Positions 36,201 to 49,700 of a DNA stretch of 64,000 nt are shown here, one piece after another. Position numbers and translations under genes: made by a program. This stretch comes from Certhia americana (Eukaryota > Chordata > Aves > Passeriformes > Certhiidae): NCBI GenBank assembly GCA_018697195.1, contig CM031879.1:29330473-29394472 (forward strand). Direction: 5' to 3'. The notes below the pieces were generated by a model. It was not told the origin of the DNA and searched no databases. It saw only the letters and a program-made list of their open reading frames with translations. Position 1 is the first letter of the stretch; the number at the start of each line of letters is the position of its first letter.

Positions 36201-39200
36201 CTTCCTGCTCACGACTGGACTCTACAAGCTCTCCAGAGAGGGGGCTGGGTGCTCATGAATGATCTATTGAGCAGAGGTACAGTACTGAAAAGCATGTCTA
36301 CAACGAGCCTTTTAGCAGAATTTCCCACTGTTAGACTAACACGAGCTAGTGGTGACATCAGCTTGAGTATGCCAAAAGTCTTGGCAGCTGCTCTACTTCA
36401 ACATATGGATTTATTGCTGTATAGTAAACACAGGTCATAAAAAGACAAACAGCTTGTCTACATTAGAACTCCCATTGTTGCCAGCACTGATGGAGCTGCA
36501 GGAAGAGTAGAGAAAACCTAGGACTCCAGCTGTAATCAATATAGTTTGAAAATACCTGAAAGTCCCTGAAGACGAGACACAAAGTGCCTAAGCTGACATT
36601 TTATTGGCATGAACAGGTAATATGAAAGCAATATAGGGACTTCCGATGTATTACATGTTAAAAATGGATTATCTGCACACCTCACATGAAATAAGCACTA
36701 GTGATAAAAGAAGATATCAATTTCAGACAGATCTGTTTTCAGAGCACAGCTCTGTTGCTAGTGGCATGTAGTGCATCTTGTCACAGACCATGAAGACCTA
36801 GGGAGTCACATGGTGCTAACAGGACCTGCTCTTTTTATATACTGCTTAGTACCAAAAGACAGTTGGAAATACATGAAATAGTACAGGAATGACAAGTGGC
36901 AGTAATTGACAAGTGAATGGGGAGAAACTCAGGGCAACTAAGACAACGATTTAACCCATCATATTTTACTTCAAATGAGAATTTCTACAAATCCTATGTG
37001 AAATCGCTTGAGTGCTTTCTGCTCTCCTCCTTCCACAAAGATGAAAATCACCTTGATATTTCATACATATGGTTTTCTGTCTCTTTATAATTACAAAAGA
37101 TCTTACATCATTAAGTTTGCACTATGCAAACTGGTCTTGCTGGTAAGTATGATTACACCAGGGCCTCTTTTCAAGAGGGTCTCAAGGCTATAATAATCAA
37201 ATGATAAAGGTTTATTATATTCCTGATGACAAGTGGAGATTAATTTAGCAATGGAGTTAGTTAATGAGACCTGTGATCACCTTCACCTGGACTGGTGTCT
37301 GTAATGACTGGGAAGAATACTGAAAAGAACTGTAATGATAGGCTCTCATTGCAGCATTTTAACTCTGCGTCTGTTAATTAGTTTCATTTTCATCTGATTT
37401 TGCAGTAATAATGCTTTCTGATTTTAGATATGAGAAATTACAACACTTTAATTTTGATTTTGCCAGCGTTGGAGTCATTGTTGGATAATATTGAGCAAGA
37501 AACAATTTTGACTAACCGTAGATGTCTGTGGCTTGTCCTTTGTGTTTCCCTCACTAGATGATGGGGTCCCAGCAGATTGTAAAAATCAGGCCTGGCTTTT
37601 AGTAACAATTCTTGGTCTTTCATGAAGATAAGAAATCCACTCACACGTCATATCCAGTAACATATCGCAGTTACTTTGAGAAACTCCTACAATTAACTCC
37701 CAGAAAGTCAATTTTAACAAGTGTGTTATCTTCTCGTGAGTAATTGTAAGATATTATTTGTGCCACAATCAGTGTCAGCAGGTCAGGCTTAGCATCTGAG
37801 GTTTTTCTGTACAGTTCAGATCTCAGTAATTCTCTGTGCATTGTTTTTCTACTTGTTAGTTGTTTTCTTCATCTTTTTCACTTGCACTCACTCGAGCTAT
37901 TCAGAAAAATCTCACGAACTGAAAAATACTCTAGTTAAGTGTTTTTCATTGTATTAAGGTAATAACCTTCATTATTAATTTAGGAAAGGCATATTAGTAA
38001 TTTTAGAATGTGAAGATTTATGTGTAAAAACAAAAAAAAACCCAAAAGTTGGGAAAAAAACACAACACATAGCATGTCTTAGAAAAATGCATCAAAGATG
38101 AAAAGCAAACTTGTCATCTTCACAGTCATTTTACTGTTGCTACTTGGCTACATAATTTTGATTAGGTATCAAGCACTATCTGGTGTTTAATGGACCTTTT
38201 AGTTCATATGAAAGAAATGTATTGCTTTTATAATTGAAACAGAATAAAAATTACATTTGACTTTTGTGTCACGAGTAGTTTTGGAAGTATTGAAATCTTG
38301 CAACTATAAACATCAACATAAAGTACCAGTATTTTACTTGACAAAACAAATGTTTCTTTAATTTACCAGAAGAATCTACCTATGCACCCTAGTGTCAGCA
38401 ATTACAATCACATAGACTTAATCCTTCACAAATAGGAGAAAAAAACCCCAAACCCCACCACTGCAAAAGGTACTTCATTTCTTTTATAATAATACTTCTG
38501 AAGGGCAATTTTTCTTCAGGACAGAAATAGATTAAATGTACTGGATATATTGAGTTTGAAGTATTTTAACTGGGTCTCTTTTATAGCTTGGCTTTACAGC
38601 CTTGAAAAGGTGCAGCTTGGAGAAGTCTGAGATTTTTGCCATACCACCTTCAACACCGAACTCATGTGCAGTACCCACTTAAGATGTTTGGCATCACAGG
38701 TGGCAGTTAAAAGAAATGATAATTCAAAAATGTCATCCAGGCATCTAACAGCAGCTAAAGGGAAGCTCTGACTGTAATTTTGAGTTCTCCTTCTGTTGCA
38801 TGTGTAGCTTGTGTATCCCCAGGCTCAGACAGAGCATCTGACATGACACCCTCTCCCTGCTCTCTTTAATATTATATTCTAGCAATGCCTCCAGGATGCT
38901 CCTGGCCACTGTGCACGCCCACAGTATTGTCCCAAGGCCCTCTGCAACTCCACATGTGGCACTGGAGAACTGGAGAGAAACTATATGGCTGTGCTGGAAA
39001 TGTCTAACTTGTCCCTTCCAGGAAGGGTCAGATGTAAGCCTGAAAACTGGGAAGGTTCATATTTACTGTGTGTTTCTGTATACAAGGGCTATACTATCAG
39101 CATCTGGAATAAGCAGTGGAATAAGCAGGGAAAAACCTACTTTTAGCACAGTTATAATTATAAGAACAAGCCTATAAAATAAATGAGACGTGTCTGAGGT

Positions 39201-42200
39201 AGAATTGAGGATAAGAAACATGATAAAAATTACTGTCTCTAAAGTCATAGACAAATTAAAATGGTTTGGTTTGCTGAAGGAGTAAGAGTATTAAACAAAT
39301 AGCAATCTGTATATCCAGTCTATCAATGGAAGATATATAGTAAAATTCAAAGTCTTAATAAAGCACCAGTGGAAAATTTTATTGTTTCTGCTCATTCACT
39401 AGTACTATCTTTTAATTAAATTTAGATTAAAATGCTAGCAAATACAGGAGAAATATTCAGGAATTTATCTTTTTCTTTAACATAAGGCAGAATTTTAAAT
39501 ATAAATTGATACAGGTTTCATAGAGGTTCTTAAAAATTTTATGAGAAAAAAATAATTTGTATTAAACCAACATTTTGGATATTTTGATTAGATGGCCTAT
39601 GAAAGAATTTTTCAATACATGCAGGAGGAGGTGTATGTGTATGTTTGCACATTCCCATGTGTATCCATGTATTTGTTACAGCTGAGAATGTTACAATCTG
39701 TAAAAAGATTCATGTATTTTGGTACTATTCACATAATTCTAGAATAAGGAATAATACAAGGAAACTTTAATGATAATGTAACAAAACTAATGCTCAATTT
39801 TTAACACAGTATTTGCACAACATGAATATGTTATAATTTATGTACTTTACCAAAAATACTGAATTTCAATGAATTTCAAATGGATCTTTTCTTTTTTTTT
39901 TTTTTTTTTTTTCAGCAGAAAATACAAGGATATTTTGTTCAAGTGTCATTTTTCAGGGACTTTAGAATGGTTTGCAATCATTAATTTGGCTTCAGAACAG
40001 TACTCTGATGTAATTTTTTTTTTTTTTTTGTGGGTAAAATGAGGATCGTAGTGAGTAAGTGATTCATCAAAGTCACAAGAAGCCTTGACTTTCAATTGCT
40101 TTGCTGACAAAAAAGAATGTTTTTACCACAGGATAACAACAGGCAGGAGAAGCAGAGCAAACACCTGTAGTCTTCAAGTGCAAAATTCGCCTCAGGCAAA
40201 GCAGAATATTTATAAACTTCCTTAGGTATCTGGCAGTGAAAACTACAATGTCTTTATTTATGCTAAGACTTTTAAAAACTATCAAGTACCATGGACATTT
40301 TTGTAATAGTCCTGTCTTCCTTCTAACTTAACTCAATGTCACGGAGGGCTTGTTTTCAGGTAAGCCCAGCAGAAGAAGATGGAAAATTTAGATGTATCCC
40401 CAGAATGCCTTGCTTTCAACCTGTAGAAAAAGTGTCCACTTGCATATAACCCTGAAGAAATTAATGACCTTAAATACAAATACAGGTCTTTTTACTGGTC
40501 CATGACTGTCAAGAGCAGTACAGAAAAATGATAAAATATACACTGAAATTTGCAAAGTGCAGACTCAAATTATTATGTGGTTATTGTGCATTTAACAATG
40601 GAGCTCCACGGTGCTGTTGCTTAGAATGAGCTCTTCGGTTTTGATCAGGTATGGTTAGTTTCTATGAAACCTTTCTTTCAAAGTACTGGTAATAATGCAA
40701 AACAGGATCTTGTAATTAATGGACACATGCTCCTCAGGTATGCTACACAAGCCATATTTACTTGTGAATATTTATTTAGTCACTTTCAAAAGGCAGTTTA
40801 TTAATTGCCTTCCTATATGTCCCCTCAAACACTTCATGTAACTCACCATCCTTCTTGGTCCTTTTTATTACTCTGCTGTGTTCCTATTATTATTATGGTT
40901 TTAAAGTACTGAAGCTTTCTACATTGACTATCTCTATTCACATTCTTATTTAGTCACATCTGGTTGTGGAGAAGTAGGTGAAAAAGTGATGAGAGTTTGG
41001 TTTACCCTTAGCCTTTATTATTGGAAAGCCACAAGGAAATAAAGCTTTGATGTACTTAGAAAGCTAATCCTGGTGATTATGTGGAGATATGTGCAGTGGG
41101 AACTAGAGGGATATACTTCTTTAATCTCTTGGTGTTGAATACTTAATCCAGTAAAGATTCTTGGCAAGAAGATTTAAGAAAGAACAAGTTAATTAAACTG
41201 TTCACAGGTATTGTTTTCAGGAAAGCAGATTTGATAGCTTTCTAATGGAGTATCTAAGATTTTTGGTTTTTTAAAAGGGCACTTCAATAATATAATTGAA
41301 TCAGTGTATTATAAACATATTTTTTTATGTTTTCAAACTGTTAAACACTCAAAGATCCAGCTTCATGTTGCAGAAACTGGACTTTGATATGTGTGGATAT
41401 GACTAGGGTGGTTGGAGCAGTGCAGTGATTTCATTTTGCTTTATTCAGTTTTAGCCCAAATTTGTTATTTTTAATGCAAAATGAGTATGATGAGCTATAA
41501 AAGCAGCATATAAGTAACTTCAGATTTGTCCAAGTAATCAACACCAAAACCTTAGTGCTGATCACTGGCAGCATGTCTACATATTTGCACAGACAACTCT
41601 TCAATTAGTATCTCAGGGACATAAAATTGTGCCATGCATATCTTAAGGAAAGAACATAATTCTGATTATCTGTGTCTGATTTTTTTTTCAGACAGATTGG
41701 TCTTAGGGTCAGCACATGCTAACCAGCTATGTACAGCAGCTATGACTATTTACATACTTTGATGCCTGGGACAGAAATTACTCCCTGTGTGTACTCATAC
41801 ATGCACATGCACTTGGGGATCCTGGGGTACCCACTAAGAGCAGACAGTGCTAACACCAGATTCCCCCTGGTATAGAGCAGGCTTTCAGATCTGTATTACC
41901 AGTGTGGCTTTTCTTCACAGTAACACTTTTGTATAAGAATAAATAATGTAGTCAAACTTTTTAATATTACAAGCCTCCCTTTAATACAAGATGATCCACT
42001 GATTTTGAACAAAGAGAATATAAGAATATAGGTCTCTGCTTCTCAGTGACATTTTAAAAGTATTCAGTGTTTTATTAAAGATGCACCAAATATAAAGAGG
42101 CATTTCTTACAAGTTGAATTTATTCAGCTTAGTCAGAAGTGGCAACAGTTATGACTATACATGATCTTCATCAACAGGGGAGAATGAAGACAGTAACTGG

Positions 42201-42967
42201 TAAAGGGATAGTAGTGAAGTTCTGCCTCAAACCCAGAATTAATATGTAGTTTTGTTCTTTGATAATTTACAGCATGACATGTTGATTTAATGAATCTACA
42301 CTCTATATTTTAAGTTGAGAAACATGTTAGATGAAGTTCCTGTGCACACACAGAACTGGATGAAGTCAACAAACCTTGTTTGTAGACCAGAAGTAGGATC
42401 AGGTTTGCAAACACTATCCGTTGTTTTTTTTCATTTGGTTGGGTTTTTTCTTATGGTTGTTTTTTTCCCTAGGAAGATAATACATCAAGACATGTAAATT
42501 GTGCTTAAGCAATTATCAACCCATATATATTTTATCCATCGAATGAAATATTTTGGGGTTTATTCTTCCAAAATTAATTTTATTATTTGAAAAAGGTTAA
42601 AAATTACACAGAAAAGGACATTACACAATCTTGTATATAGCTGTGCCAAGCTACTGGCTATCATCTTCCCTAGCATTTATGAGGGCTTGGAGCACATGTC
42701 TTTTTGATAGTAGTAGATCATGGGCTTCTGTGTTGTTAAAGTGTTTATGAAAATGAGCTGTTTACAGCCAGTCCAACTTCTAAGATTAACAGTCATAAGA
42801 GTTCCTGAAGTTGTAGTTGCCAAAGAATATGTATTTATAACTAAAATATAAAGATGATAGATTTATTCAACATAATGTGAACATTTTAGAATAAAATTAA
42901 AATGGTATTTAGCAATTTCAAAGACTTATGAATTAATCATAAGAGACATTCACATACAATTAAATAG
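36201..42967. other. Unique non-coding DNA, candidate conserved elements
   Basis: No gene was recognised. T-runs lie at 39892-39912 and 40014-40029. The repeat-free stretch 37,195-37,440 is dense in TAAT/ATTA cores, including GTTAATTAG. An A/C-type tract lies at about 38,030-38,065. Nothing here has coding character. Confidence 0.45.
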
Positions 42968-42987
42968 TATCCCTCAATTGAGGGATA
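42968..42987. repeat. 20-bp perfect palindrome
   Basis: TATCCCTCAATTGAGGGATA reads identically on both strands, with a mixed-sequence arm of ten bases. It could be a symmetric protein-binding site or a chance palindrome. About 100 bases downstream there is a second small hairpin: CCTTGTGTT (43089-43097) pairs with AACACAAGG (43103-43111). Confidence 0.9.
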
Positions 42988-45900
42988 TTATATTCCAGTT
43001 ATATTCCTATTTAAACTTAAATCTAGGAACAGCTTTGGTGAATATGGAAGAATAACTTTGTTCTGCTTCATTTCTTGTTTTTATCAAGCCTTGTGTTTGA
43101 AGAACACAAGGAACAATTAACTGATGGTACTCATTGTCACAGATTATCATTTATGAGTTTCTCATGAACATGGGTTCAAGGAGGAGGTAGACAAACATTC
43201 AGGATGGGTTTCCAAGCTTACAAAGAAGTTTTTGCCTGTAGTTCAGTCAAACTACTAACTTCCAGATGCTGACAGGAAAGGATCACACTATAAGCAGAGG
43301 AGGAATGTGCCTCTTTGTGTACTGATTCCCATGCTCTTTGGCTATGTGCTTCTGGAGACAAGATGTGCACCTAGGCTGATATTAAATATTTAGTACAAAA
43401 TAATCATTGAAGCTTTTCCTTGGCAGAGAGACTTGAAAGAGAAAAAGAACCTCCAAAGCTATTTTACTCCTCTCATTTTAGCATAAAAAATATGAGATTA
43501 AGTGGCTCCTGGAGAAGGCCATTATTCTAACTATAAGAAGACTGAATAACACAAAGACTGCAACCTCATATAAATGATTCTCCACTGTTCGTCTATTCAA
43601 ATTGAAACTTAAATTTTATCGAGCAAAAACTTAGCAAATTTCTTGTGGTAATTAGAAGTTTATATAATAAAGATTTGAATGAAGACTTTTAGAGAACCTG
43701 TGAATGATCAAGGTGCAGGATAGCCTCTCATAATTACACGGAGGACTGTGATACAAATAAACTTCTTCCAAGTAAACTGACCTCTATATCCTATTGCAGA
43801 TTTTCTTGCCTGTTCCAGTGAAATACTTGGCTGTTTTGACTATCACGTTCCTGACTGCCTGCTGCTGGGGCTGCACTCTGCTTCAGCCTCTCCCCTGTTA
43901 TTTGACTCTGTCATGAAAAGGCAGTTGGTAAGGGAGAGCTTAGCTCTGCCTGCCTCCTCCTTCCTTCATAGAGTAAATTCTTCCCAGGAGTTGTGCAGTC
44001 TGGCTTGTTTGTTTTGTCAGAGATTAAAACAAGAAACTGAGAAAAGTTGAAAGATTAGGTATCAATCTAAAGCTATTTTTTCCCTCACTCAAGTCCAAGC
44101 AATAGAATTTCTCATTTGTTTTTATTTGTTTACCTTTCAAAAATTCAATTTAATTCCATAACCTCATATGGAAATGAAAGTTCTAAATGTAATATATTTT
44201 CTTTCTCAAAGTACTGATTGCTTTGGCTTGCATTTTGCACTTAAGGTTCATACCTTGGCATCATAGTCTGGTATCAATATATTCAAAAGCTGATTTTTAG
44301 CAACTCAGATTTTGTTTTCTTGCCTGCAGCAAATATTCCCCCTGTGACATTGGCGTTTCACTTAAGATCCAATCTTTTGGCTTTGAAATTAGGGGTGACA
44401 CCATCTGTGATCCTTTTGTTTCCATTCTCTTCAGTACACTACACAGAGGTTCCCTTGTGCATCCTCATCCATCCTTAGTCACTCATCTTCCAGACAGAAA
44501 AGATTATTAGTCTTGTCCAGGCTGGAAAGAAGGAAGTGAGAAACTGTGAGTGTCATGTCAAATGTTAGTAGATGCTGAGATAGAACTGCAATGTTTAGGC
44601 CATGGGAGTATGTAAAGAGCACTTTAGTAACAGAGTAAAGGAAGGGCATTTTCTCTTTTCTGTCCTTGTGTGCTAAGCAGGTATCTTTTTGAAAGGCAGA
44701 TTCAGAACCAATATTATTAAGCTATTAAAAAACATAATTTTTGATTGCTGAAGTTCTTTCACTGAAATGTCAGGTTATGCTCATCAGGAGAATGACACAG
44801 CAATGAAATAAAATTAAGAAATTGAGAATGTTTCCAAAGAACTTTGCTGTTAGAGGCAGCTTTATCTAAGTGGGAATTATAGCACACACCATTAATGTAT
44901 CTTGCAATGTATCATGACATTTTACTCCTCTCGTTTATATCAGACCTGCATATTTCAATCCAGAGGAAGTAATTCCATTTGAACACGAATGTGATCTAAA
45001 TCCTGTTTAATGAAGAAAGTGCTTACTAATTTTCTTGGACAATAAAAATATATTTTGAGAAGGTCCTCAAAACTCAACTTGAAAATTTAGACAGGAGACT
45101 CTGCCAAGTAGTTTGCATTGTATGTAGTATAGAAGTTAGTGTCTGGATATTACAGAGGATGTTCTCTATTGACTTTTAATTCTCAATTTAAGAAGTTATA
45201 CTGCATCACTGAGAAGGGAAAGGCTTGTTAAGAATACATCTAGCAAAAAACAATCTGTATGTTCTGCCAGTTCCTTCCTTTTTTCCTAAAGAATTAAAAA
45301 TATAAGTAATGACATTTCCAGAATTTTTGCAGGAAAGCAGTACACAGATGCAGAAATATTTGCCACTCACTACTACCACAGTAAATGTGCATACTAATTT
45401 ATGTAAGATTTCTCTTCACAAGTCTTCAGATCAGGCCATGGTTTGAATTGATTCCCTTCCCACAGAAATAAATTAATTTTTATTTTCTGGAAAACAGAAG
45501 GAAAAGACTGTGCACATAAAGGTCTTCCCTTGACACAAATCATGTGGTTTTGATTGGATCTGAGAACTAAGAAGTCTTCACAGGCTTTTCTCATCTTAGG
45601 TCTTGTAGGTGTATGCTTCACAAGCCATAAGATCAGCTGTTCCTGTTTGCTGCTCTTTCATTGAATTCCACTTTTATCACTGACACATTTATTGCTGAGT
45701 CAGACTGGTAAGTAAAATATAATTATCTTCACTCAGGTTGTGAAAGTGAGCTCTTCATCTGAAATACAATAACCTCTACAGCAAATTTCTAACCTTTAAG
45801 TCTGTTGAATCCAAATGCATTCTTGCCTGTTAAGTGAGAGTCATTTGTGTTTGCAACCCATCTATACCAAAAGATTTTTTAACATACCTATGTTATGTTT

Positions 45901-46224
45901 AACAAAAAGATACATCTTTAAGGGTTTAGAAATTCTTTCCCTGCCTTGAAGGAACCCTCATTTGGAAAATAAATACAGATGTCTACTTTCTTGCTTTGCT
46001 TTCTTCCTGTTTTGTCCACACTATATGGAAAGAGATTTTGTTTAATCTGCCATTTACACGGAATGCTCATATCTAGATGATGGTGCATGTCACATACATA
46101 ATATCTGTATGAAATGATACCTTGATTTATGCTAAGACAAACCCATGGTTTAATAGTTTTTTTAAATCTCTGAGTATACTTCATTCTTATTTCTGAAGCC
46201 AAAATTTTAGGTAGAGATATTAGG
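42988..46224. other. Unique non-coding DNA
   Basis: No gene was recognised. Apart from the 9-bp hairpin at 43089-43111 I see no repeat or regulatory element I can name. The minus-strand frame at 45918-46292 (124 codons) is the longest non-repeat minus-strand frame in this part, but it has no recognisable domain. Confidence 0.45.
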
Positions 46225-46355
46225 TGGAGAATAATGTCATGGAACAAAGCCAGACAGAAGATGTCCTTGCTCTTTTCAGGGCTTTTAGTCAAGGTGTTCT
46301 TTAAAAGGTCCCTTCCTACTTAAACTAGGCTATGATTATATGAATGTATAAATCA
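46225..46355 (+). repeat. CR1 LINE 3' tail, diverged
   Basis: Read on the minus strand, the interval gives GTAGGAAGGGACC, then TTTTAAAGAACACCTTGAC and AGCAAGGACATCTTC. This matches the reversed CR1 3' end (GGTTGGAAGGGACC, AAAGATCATCTTGTCC, GCAGGGACATCTTCCACTAG). The element therefore lies on the plus strand and ends near TATGATTATATGAATG at about 46,350. Its 5' boundary is uncertain. It is non-coding. Confidence 0.7.
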
Positions 46356-46507
46356 GCAAAAATCAGTTTATTGCAGACTAGCAGAGAATGACTCCCATTT
46401 AGGACTCTGCTCTCTGGCAAAAATATAAAATGTTTTTAAATTTTAGGTTTTTAATTTACTGCTGATTTACAGGAATTTTGCCATAGGACAAACAGAACTT
46501 TCTACTT

Positions 46508-46557
46508 CAGTACTTTATACTAAAGTACTAAAAGTACTGTATACTAAAGTATATAAA
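46508..46557. repeat. Imperfect TACTAAAG tandem cluster
   Basis: TACTTTATACTAAAGTACTA, AAAGTACTG and TATACTAAAGTATATAAAGG lie side by side. The units are partly palindromic (ACTTTA/TAAAGT). This is a small local duplication with no evident role. Confidence 0.75.
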
Positions 46558-46704
46558 GGATGAGATTAGTAACTATGTGATGACCAGCAACTGTCCCTTT
46601 CACTTACATTTCCATGTATACTTGTCTCAAAGGGCAGCTGCTAAAAGTTTAAAGTCAAAGTGTCCTTTGTTACAAGTGGCATTGCTCACATGTCGATCTG
46701 ATAC

Positions 46705-46756
46705 CATAGGGTCTCCTTAGGAACCTCACAACTTATGTGATTCTATGGTTCTAAAC
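46705..46756 (+). repeat. Possible CR1 terminal fragment
   Basis: AGGAACCTCACAACTTATGTGATTCTATGGTTCTA resembles a CR1 3' terminus (CCAACCTAAACCATTCTATGATTCTATG). Only about 40 bases match, so the call is weak. It lies about 350 bases downstream of a clearer CR1 tail in the same orientation. Confidence 0.4.
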
Positions 46757-49700
46757 CTGGGCAATGTTTCCATTCAAGAAAACAGCCCCACGTCCTCCTT
46801 TATGTGCACACTAGAAATAGTTAAATTCAGTTTTGATATTAGACTGCCACACAGCTTTCCAGTCACAATTTAGATTGAAGGAGGACAAGAACGGGTCAGC
46901 AGAGTTAACTACAGGGACAAGACTTCCCTTCATGTCAGCAGCATGGATTTGACTACACTGACTTAGCTACAAATTGGGTCATACAGAACATGTAGACTAA
47001 GGCCAGACTTAACGCTGAAGGGATTAGAGTCTACTGTGCTGAGCTGCCTCCATTCACAGGATGAATGAACACCTCTCCAAAATCCTGGTGCAGTTGTCAA
47101 ATAACTGGTGTCCCTTTTGTTCCCTCTGCTATTTTGGTAACAACCTCCAAGAAGTAAGCAATGAGTTTTCTTGGACTGCCATTTCTAAAATTCCATTCAG
47201 TAAAGTTAAGGAAATGGTTCTCTGTAAACAGATGACTAAACCAAAACACATTTTCTAAAGATAATTTAGACTTGAAGTGTAACCAAGGAATAAAGAGCAG
47301 AGATTTCTCTCCATACTTCCAACTGGAGACAGATGAGGAAAAAAATCTTGTCATCAGAGACCTATCATTCAATAAACCAGGAAAAGATCTGACTTCAGTC
47401 CTGACAAGTAGGGTATTACAAATAGAATTGTTCTGTACCGATGGCTGCAGTGAGGACTGGCAGACGCTGACAGCAGTAAATGCCAGGCGTTCATAATATT
47501 CCTTGTGGGATGAATCATTGACTGCGTAACAAAATTAGTAGGACTGCTCCAAAGTTCCTTCACAGAGCTCAATATCTGACCATACACTGAATGCTAGGAC
47601 CACACATGAACATGTTACTCTGCTGTCTCAAAGTGACAAGACAAAATTACAGTGGAATCATCACCCAACTAATAAATCTTACTGGGTCAACTGGGTCTCC
47701 TTGTTGGTGGTTATTTTTGGTTTTTGTTTAGTTTACTCCTAGCATGCTGTCTTGGATAACAGCATTAAGATGACATTATTTTTGTCTTTAAAAAGTATTT
47801 TTGGTCTCCCACGTGACTGTGAATAGTGGGCATATGTGGAGACTGGAAGAAGGAATGAAGTATATTGTTCTTGTCACACTGTTCATTTATCACCAATGAC
47901 TTAAGCATATTTCCTCCCTGTATATATCCACTGCCTTGAAATCTCTCAAATATAGGAGGGAAGCTCTGTTTATGAAATGAGGAGAAAAAAAGAGAAACAT
48001 TGTCAGGATCTTTGGCATTGTTTATTATCTCTCATAAACCACATTCAGTATTTTAGTGTTTGGCCTATGAGAGTTTGTCCATCTGGTAAATTTACCATAA
48101 GTGCAGCTTCATCTGGAGAATACTGAAGAAATTTGGTTTAATATTAAAAATTTTCATGGAACTGGAATGAGCTGGTGCAAATCACAACTCAGAGCAGCTT
48201 TGCCTAACTCTGCTAGAGGCTGGCAGGGATACAGCTGTTCTGGTGGAGAGCAAGCAAAGGCTGAAGTCACAGGAAATCCACAGGACAATTTAAGTCCTTG
48301 CCTGAGACACTGTAAATGACAAGTGTTTTGCAAAGACCAGTCCAGCAGACAGAGAAGACAGCTATGCAGCAGTAACATGTGATGTGTCTTTCTTGATCTA
48401 TTTTTCATATAAATTTTTCATAAGATGGAAAAAGAACCTTCAGATTAACACATATTTGTAAGGTGTATTTGTTTTAAGTGAACCTTTCCTGAGAGAATTC
48501 CCCATACAGCTTCCTTAAAAAAAAAAAATTACTTGAGAAGAAAGGGAAACATCTCCGTGTGTCTCAGAGTAAACATTCCCTGCTGGGATCCTGGCAGGCA
48601 CTGAGCCCACCCCTTCAGAAAGAAATCAGATCCCAAAGCAAACTAGGTAAAGGGAAAAAAAACCAAACAAACTAAAAAACCGAACCTAAAAAAGCAGCTG
48701 TTAAAGTATTTGGGCTTTTCCCCTCAGCCTATTGCTACACATGTGATCGTTTCAGTTGTTTGGCTCATGTGCTAGAAGCCTCAGATCCTCTGCGAGGGAA
48801 TGTTAAAGAGAATAACATGGAGCATTCTCATCTTGTTCTTCTCACCACCATCCTCTTCATCACTGCCTTCCTCTTCACCTATTTGGAAGACAGTCATAAG
48901 ATTTATTGCATAATTTTTTGGAGGCTGTTAACCAAGTGTACAGTTACAGCTTGGTTTAATTAAGAAATCAGAGAGATTCTTCTATGTAGGTCACATCAGT
49001 TTTTGATTCTGAATCTCATAAAGTTCTAACCTTTCTGAAAAGTCAGCAGTGTATCTATGGGTTTAAAAAAATCATTTTCTTAAATGCTTCTGAGTGTTTT
49101 TTTATGCCTGCAAATGCCATTGCTCCTTTACTAGATAAATGGTCAGAAAAACCTTTGTTTAATATGGCCTTTGGTGAAATCTATCGTTTTGCAGCAGTGT
49201 TTTCAAATAGAATTCATAAACACAGTCTGAGTTCCCACTGTTTGAAGTGTGGCCATGGTGGAACAGGAACAGTGGGTGATTTGATGTTCCTTTCTCTGCC
49301 TCTCATCATTATTCATATTGATAGGAATTACATGAAAATCACGTACTTACAGCCCATCAGAGAACAAGGATATGCTGGCTCAGAGCTGTGAATTTTTATA
49401 AAATTGTCTGAATTACTGTCTTCACTAAAAGGGAGGGGCCTGATTTATAATGTTTATCAATTTATTTCTTTTTCTTGGTAACTGGACAGCATTCAAGTCT
49501 GTGGATATTAGTTACTGCTCTCAGAACACCACATCTCTGTGACCACAGCACAGCTGCTCAGTACCTCACTCTCTTGTTACATTAGACTGTCAACCTCCAG
49601 GCTTACTCCAGGTCCAGCCACCCTTCCTCTCCTTTCCTCTAAAGGAATCCTCATCCTCACATGTGATATTTTAAATAAATTTGGGTTTTTTACTTTAGAA

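Noticed and set aside
45918..46292. 124-codon minus-strand frame
   Set aside because: Part of it overlaps a CR1 tail that lies on the other strand. The remainder matches nothing I know.
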